The notes under the pieces were generated by a model. It did not search any database, had not been told where the DNA came from, and was given only the letters and a program-made list of their open reading frames with translations. A stretch of 64,000 bases of DNA from Pseudoalteromonas sp. XMcav2-N (GTDB lineage: Bacteria; Pseudomonadota; Gammaproteobacteria; Enterobacterales; Alteromonadaceae). A program made the position numbers and the translations under genes. Where the stretch lies: the NCBI RefSeq assembly GCF_024124545.1, contig NZ_JAMXSF010000021.1:1-64000 (forward strand), read 5' to 3'. Below are positions 60,379 through 64,000 of the stretch, in pieces; the first letter of the stretch is position 1, and every line of letters starts with the position of its first letter.

Positions 60379-60723
60379 ATGTCTGATTTAAGTGCACAAA
60401 AATGTGAAGCGTGTCGTGCGGATGCGCCTAAAGTGTCAGATGCCGAATTAGCTGAATTGATCAAGCTGATCCCGGATTGGGTGCCAGAAGTACGTGATGG
60501 CATTATGCAGCTTGAGCGTGTTTACAAGTTTAAGAACTTCAAGCAAGCCATCGCATTTACCAATAAAGTAGGTGATATGGCGGAAGATGAAGGTCACCAC
60601 CCAGGTCTGTTGACTGAGTGGGGCAAAGTAACAGTAACTTGGTGGAGCCACTCTATCAAAGGTCTGCACAAAAATGACTTCATCTGTGCAGCGAAAACTG
60701 ACGAGATCTTTGCAGCACTATAA
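60379..60723 (+). CDS. phhB: Pterin-4a-carbinolamine dehydratase
   Basis: A 114-aa enzyme that regenerates the pterin cofactor of PhhA. The conserved DEGHHPGLLTEWGKVTVTWW, with the catalytic histidine pair, and the terminal SIKGLHKNDFICAAKTDEI are present. The N-terminal Cys pair (KCEACRAD) is a family feature in many proteobacteria. I use the ATG at 60379; TTG at 60376 is the alternative. Confidence 0.96.
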   Translation: MSDLSAQKCEACRADAPKVSDAELAELIKLIPDWVPEVRDGIMQLERVYKFKNFKQAIAFTNKVGDMAEDEGHHPGLLTEWGKVTVTWWSHSIKGLHKNDFICAAKTDEIFAAL

Positions 60724-60745
60724 GCATAAAATTTCATGCTAAAAC

Positions 60746-60771
60746 AAAAAAGGCGCGTCAGCGCCTTTTTT
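60746..60771 (+). terminator. Intrinsic terminator of phhAB
   Basis: AAAAAAGGCGC, GTCA, GCGCCTTTTTT; strong and symmetric. Confidence 0.95.
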
Positions 60772-60822
60772 AGTGTCTATTCATTCCCGATAAAGACATT
60801 TACAGGTCGACATGCTTGTGAG

Positions 60823-63600
60823 CTAGTGGGTCAATGTTGGCCCGGGCAGAACCTGTGCGTCCCGCTCCAGATGTTGCAGCTCATCAATTAATTCGAGCAA
60901 CTCCGGCTCTATATAATCAAAATCGCGTGACTGTTTTAAGGCGGTCTCCAGGGTTTCGGCCAGGTTTTTAAGCGTCGGTACACCTGTATAGCAGCAGGCA
61001 CCATGGAACTTGTGGATCACGGTCAGCAGGGTCTGAGTGTCTTCCTGCTGCGCCGATTCAGTCAACTGACCAAGTGTCTCCGGCACACTTTGTAACAACA
61101 TATCCAACATCTCCAGAGCCAGTTCTGGTTTATTACCAGCGCGCTGAAGCGCCAATTCCCAGTCCAGTAAGTGACTCTCAAACGGGGCTATGCTGGCGAC
61201 TTGAGGTTGTTGTACCTTTTGCTTTTCTGGAGGCAATGAAGGACTGTGGTCGCAAATGATCTGACGCAGCATATCTTCATCTATGGGTTTAGTCATGTAA
61301 CCGTTAAAACCATCCTTTATCAATTGCTCTTTTTCACCTGTGAGTGCGTGCGCCGTCACTGCAATGATAGGAGTATCATCATTTAAGGAAGATTCTTTAA
61401 TGGTTCTGCATGCGGTGATGCCATCCATGATAGGCATCTGAATATCCATAAAGATCAGGTCATATTTTTGCGATTTACATAAACTCACTGCTTGCGCGCC
61501 ATTGTGAGCGGTATCTATGGTATCGACCTGCTCTTCGAGCAACGTATAAAGTAGCTTCAAATTAGCGTCATTATCGTCGGCGATCAGCACCTTGAGCGGC
61601 AGGTGTGCTAAGTCAGTGTCGTCAATCGACACGCTAGGGTGATCTAAACGATAAGGCGCTGCCAGCATATCGCACAGTTTACGGTGGTGCATGGGTTTAC
61701 TGATACAGGCATCGGCACCGCTACCGATTAAAGATTCGCGCATATTATGAGAAATGGTATTAACCATCAGATACAGATAATCCGCCATTTCTCTGGCCTG
61801 TGTAATGTAGGCCTTCACGGTTTGCATATCGTCCACCGTTGCCATATTCCCGATCAGGCAAATGTCATATTTAAACTCCTGCTCCAGAGCTTCGAAGAAT
61901 GCTTCTTCATTTTTACAGCAAGTCACCTGCATTGCCCAATCCTCAAGCTGAGCCTGAACGGCATTGCGGGTGTGTTCTTGTGGCTCAAAGTAAAGCACCC
62001 GCTTGTTTTCCAGAGGTTTGGTTGGCAGGTCGTCGTCGAACAATCGGCTTGGCAGATTAAAAATGGCGTTAAAGGTAAAGCACGAACCATTGCCCGGCGC
62101 AGAGTTCAGCGTGATGCGGCCACTCATGGCTTCGACAATATGTTTAGTGATGATTAAGCCAAGTCCTGTGCCGCCGAATTTGCGGGTAATGCTGGAATCA
62201 GCCTGAGCAAACGGGGTAAATAGAGTGTCCTGCTTTTCCTGCGCAATGCCCAGCCCGGTATCACTGACAGAGATCAGGAGCGATGTCTGGCTATCTCCTT
62301 TGAGGCGGTGGCTGATGTCGACTTTGACTGAGCCTTTTTCGGTGAACTTGATGGCATTGCTGATCAGGTTGATCAGCACCTGCTTAAAGCGTGTGGGGTC
62401 ACCAACCAGATTATCCGGGACCTGTCGATTAATGGCAATCGACAGCTCCAGTTGCTTCTCATAAGCACTGGGGGCAAGCAGAGTCATGACTTCATTTACT
62501 GCATCCCTGAGCTGGAATTGAATACTTTCAAGCTCCATGGCACCGGCTTCGAGTTTAGAGAAATCTAGTATGTCACTGATAATGGTCAACAAACTGTTGG
62601 CAGATAACTCTATGGTATCCAGATAGTCTTTTTGGTGTTTGTTGAGTGGGGTTTTGTAGAGCTGGCGGGTGAAACCAATCACGCCGTTAAGCGGGGTTCT
62701 TAATTCATGACTCATTTTGGCCAGGAAGTCTGATTTAACCCGGTTGGCAACCTGCGCTTCTTTTTTGGCAATGTTCAGCTGAATGTTCTGAGTTTCATAC
62801 TGCTCCAGGGTTTCACGGTAATCGCAGGTGGCCTGATCTATGTGTTTTTGCATTTCATCCCGCTGCAGCACCATTTTTTCGCTAATGGTGATCAACCCTT
62901 CACGGAGCAAGTCAAACTCCCCTTGCATGGGCTGATCTACGCCAATTTTAGTTTTGCCCTCAAGCAGTTTATCTGTTGCCAGTAACAGATGAGACAGGGG
63001 GGTGGAGAACATCCGGCTGAGTCGGGTCGACACAAAGGCACTGAGCAACAAGGCCACCATAATGATGGCACCACTAAACAACAGGGCTTGCTGCTGACCA
63101 ATGATAGCCTGGTCTTTACTGAGCTCAATCATGAGTACTGCGGTGGTGCGAGTGTGGGCATTTTGCCAGTCAGCGGCGGGTTGTTGCTGTAGCTTAACCG
63201 GTGCAAAAATGATGTACCTGTCGAGATACTGCACTATTTCTGTGGCGTGTAACTCTGTCACGTTGCCGCGATAATGCAGTTGGTCAAAATCGTTGTGATA
63301 ATTACTGGTTAGCAGCAGTTGATTGTCTTCATTGAACAGCGCGATGCTATTGACGAAGTTGCCATGTTGATTGTGGGTGGTGGTGATCACCCTATGTAAC
63401 CTGGCTTTATCTCGTTCTGCCAGCGGCTGCTCCACCGTCATTGCCAGGGTATTGGCCAGGCTGGTGCCTTGTTGCTTGAGGATTTGTTCAAGCTCAACGT
63501 AGCGATTTATAGTAAAATAGCCGCCAAGTACCAGGCCGATTAACACCGTTGGGATCAGGGTCAACACTAATACGCTGTCGCGCAAACTCAATTTAGACAT
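60823..63600 (-). CDS. barA: Hybrid sensor histidine kinase BarA
   Basis: A 925-aa tripartite kinase of the BarA/UvrY (GacS/GacA) system that drives the Csr sRNAs. It has two membrane helices (about residues 9-31 and 173-193) around a periplasmic domain, HAMP to about 247, and HisKA with the phospho-His in KMSHELRTPLNG (H298). An HATPase follows with GTGLGLIITKHIVEAM. A degenerate pseudo-receiver without the Asp (about 545-650), a true receiver (LIADDND; FMDIQMPIMDG) and a C-terminal Hpt (LTVIHKFHGACCYTG) complete it. E. coli BarA is 918 aa with the same order. Divergent from rlmD, as in E. coli. Confidence 0.95.
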   Translation of the reverse strand: MSKLSLRDSVLVLTLIPTVLIGLVLGGYFTINRYVELEQILKQQGTSLANTLAMTVEQPLAERDKARLHRVITTTHNQHGNFVNSIALFNEDNQLLLTSNYHNDFDQLHYRGNVTELHATEIVQYLDRYIIFAPVKLQQQPAADWQNAHTRTTAVLMIELSKDQAIIGQQQALLFSGAIIMVALLLSAFVSTRLSRMFSTPLSHLLLATDKLLEGKTKIGVDQPMQGEFDLLREGLITISEKMVLQRDEMQKHIDQATCDYRETLEQYETQNIQLNIAKKEAQVANRVKSDFLAKMSHELRTPLNGVIGFTRQLYKTPLNKHQKDYLDTIELSANSLLTIISDILDFSKLEAGAMELESIQFQLRDAVNEVMTLLAPSAYEKQLELSIAINRQVPDNLVGDPTRFKQVLINLISNAIKFTEKGSVKVDISHRLKGDSQTSLLISVSDTGLGIAQEKQDTLFTPFAQADSSITRKFGGTGLGLIITKHIVEAMSGRITLNSAPGNGSCFTFNAIFNLPSRLFDDDLPTKPLENKRVLYFEPQEHTRNAVQAQLEDWAMQVTCCKNEEAFFEALEQEFKYDICLIGNMATVDDMQTVKAYITQAREMADYLYLMVNTISHNMRESLIGSGADACISKPMHHRKLCDMLAAPYRLDHPSVSIDDTDLAHLPLKVLIADDNDANLKLLYTLLEEQVDTIDTAHNGAQAVSLCKSQKYDLIFMDIQMPIMDGITACRTIKESSLNDDTPIIAVTAHALTGEKEQLIKDGFNGYMTKPIDEDMLRQIICDHSPSLPPEKQKVQQPQVASIAPFESHLLDWELALQRAGNKPELALEMLDMLLQSVPETLGQLTESAQQEDTQTLLTVIHKFHGACCYTGVPTLKNLAETLETALKQSRDFDYIEPELLELIDELQHLERDAQVLPGPTLTH

Positions 63601-63682
63601 AAATTGGATGTAAAACAGTAAGTAGTCTGAGTCCTAGAGTATCGAGTTAACAGGTGTTTAGCAATCTTATAGGGGCGGCAAT

Positions 63683-64000
63683 ATGGCACAAATATTTCGT
63701 GCTGGAAAATCTTCTAAACAACGCAGTAAACAAGCAGAAACAGTTGAGCTGACAATCGACTCGCTGGATCATCAGGGGCGGGGGGTGTGCAGGCATCAGG
63801 GTAAAGTCGGCTTTGTGGACGGCGCACTGGCCTCAGAGCGGGTTAAAGCACGTATCAAGGCACAAAAAAGTCGTGTTTTCGAAGCGCATACCATGAAAGT
63901 GCTTGAGCCGAGTGAGGAGCGGGTTACGGCGTTTTGTGAATACTATCAGCAATGTGGTGGCTGTTCATTACAACACCTGAATGCCAGTGCTCAGCTGGTG
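63683..64000 (+). CDS. rlmD: 23S rRNA m5U1939 methyltransferase RlmD, 3'-truncated by window edge
   Basis: The first 106 codons are in the window (MAQIFRAGKSSKQRSKQ...). A TRAM domain (about residues 15-75: ELTIDSLDHQGRGVCRHQGK, GFVDGALASERVKARI) is followed by the start of the 4Fe-4S-binding site C-x6-C-G-G-C (CEYYQQCGGCSLQHL). It methylates U1939 of 23S rRNA in the E. coli family. The ATG at 63683 has AGGGGCGG upstream. Divergent neighbour of barA, the usual barA-rlmD-relA arrangement. The methyltransferase domain is outside the window. Confidence 0.96.
   Translation, partial: MAQIFRAGKSSKQRSKQAETVELTIDSLDHQGRGVCRHQGKVGFVDGALASERVKARIKAQKSRVFEAHTMKVLEPSEERVTAFCEYYQQCGGCSLQHLNASAQLV

Noticed and set aside
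61900..61990. Second receiver domain in BarA
   Set aside because: The segment aligns in position but lacks the phospho-acceptor aspartate and surrounding acidic pair, so I describe it as a pseudo-receiver rather than a functional receiver.

Overview
The window looks like chromosomal core sequence from a marine gammaproteobacterium of the Alteromonadales, most likely Pseudoalteromonas (inference). The reasons are the rsxABCDGE-nth, tig-clpP-clpX-lon-hupB-ppiD, sapABCDF/pspF-pspABC-ycjXF and barA/rlmD gene orders, the many duplicated tRNA genes (at least 5 Glu, 4 Asn and 3 Pro copies here), a zinc-independent DksA paralogue, a PhhAB pair, and several c-di-GMP proteins. No prophage, insertion sequence, CRISPR array, rRNA gene or secretion cluster was seen.

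Layout. 1-900: tandem tRNA-Glu array with near-identical spacers. 1.1-8.8 kb: an Aer-like energy/redox sensor, two unrecognised exported or membrane-anchored proteins, a zinc-starvation pair (DksA2-like plus COG0523 GTPase) behind a Zur-type palindrome, an L-lactate permease and a small membrane protein. 8.9-15.8 kb, minus strand: the Rsx/Rnf electron-transport operon with nth; RsxC carries a long 39-residue repeat tail. 16.0-18.0 kb: a degenerate GGDEF-EAL receptor (LapD-like). 18.15-18.53 kb: four tRNA-Asn genes. 18.53-19.65 kb: a 1.1-kb gene-free region with ten GATC sites in about 300 bp, inverted DnaA boxes and an IHF-consensus site. 19.65-29.8 kb: MATE pump-uvrB, an outer-membrane barrel, a LysR/GST pair, an acetyltransferase, an iron alcohol dehydrogenase, elyC, and metR with MetJ boxes upstream. 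29.8-30.4 kb: a gap that appears to encode a plus-strand structured RNA. 30.4-37.0 kb: a GAF-GAF-GGDEF-EAL protein, pyrC, a solute-binding-type protein, a FHA protein, a GNAT protein and folD. 37.4-37.9 kb: tRNA Pro-Arg-His-Pro-Pro. 38.3-47.4 kb: the protein quality-control block. 47.4-58.0 kb: the sap transporter and the phage-shock system with ycjXF. 58.2-60.7 kb: methionine gamma-lyase and phenylalanine hydroxylase with its pterin dehydratase. 60.8-64.0 kb: barA divergent from rlmD, which runs off the end of the window.

Themes: envelope and protein stress (tig/clpPX/lon/hupB/ppiD, psp, sap, elyC), redox (rsx, aer), c-di-GMP signalling, and amino-acid and sulphur metabolism (metR, mgl, phhAB). 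The signals most worth following are the GATC/DnaA-box region at 18.5-19.65 kb, a dispersed 162-212-bp palindromic element present in three copies (2797, 27853, 41976), the candidate sRNA before metR, the Zur-dksA2-COG0523 module, and the RsxC tail repeats. All assignments come from reading the sequence; no database search was run.
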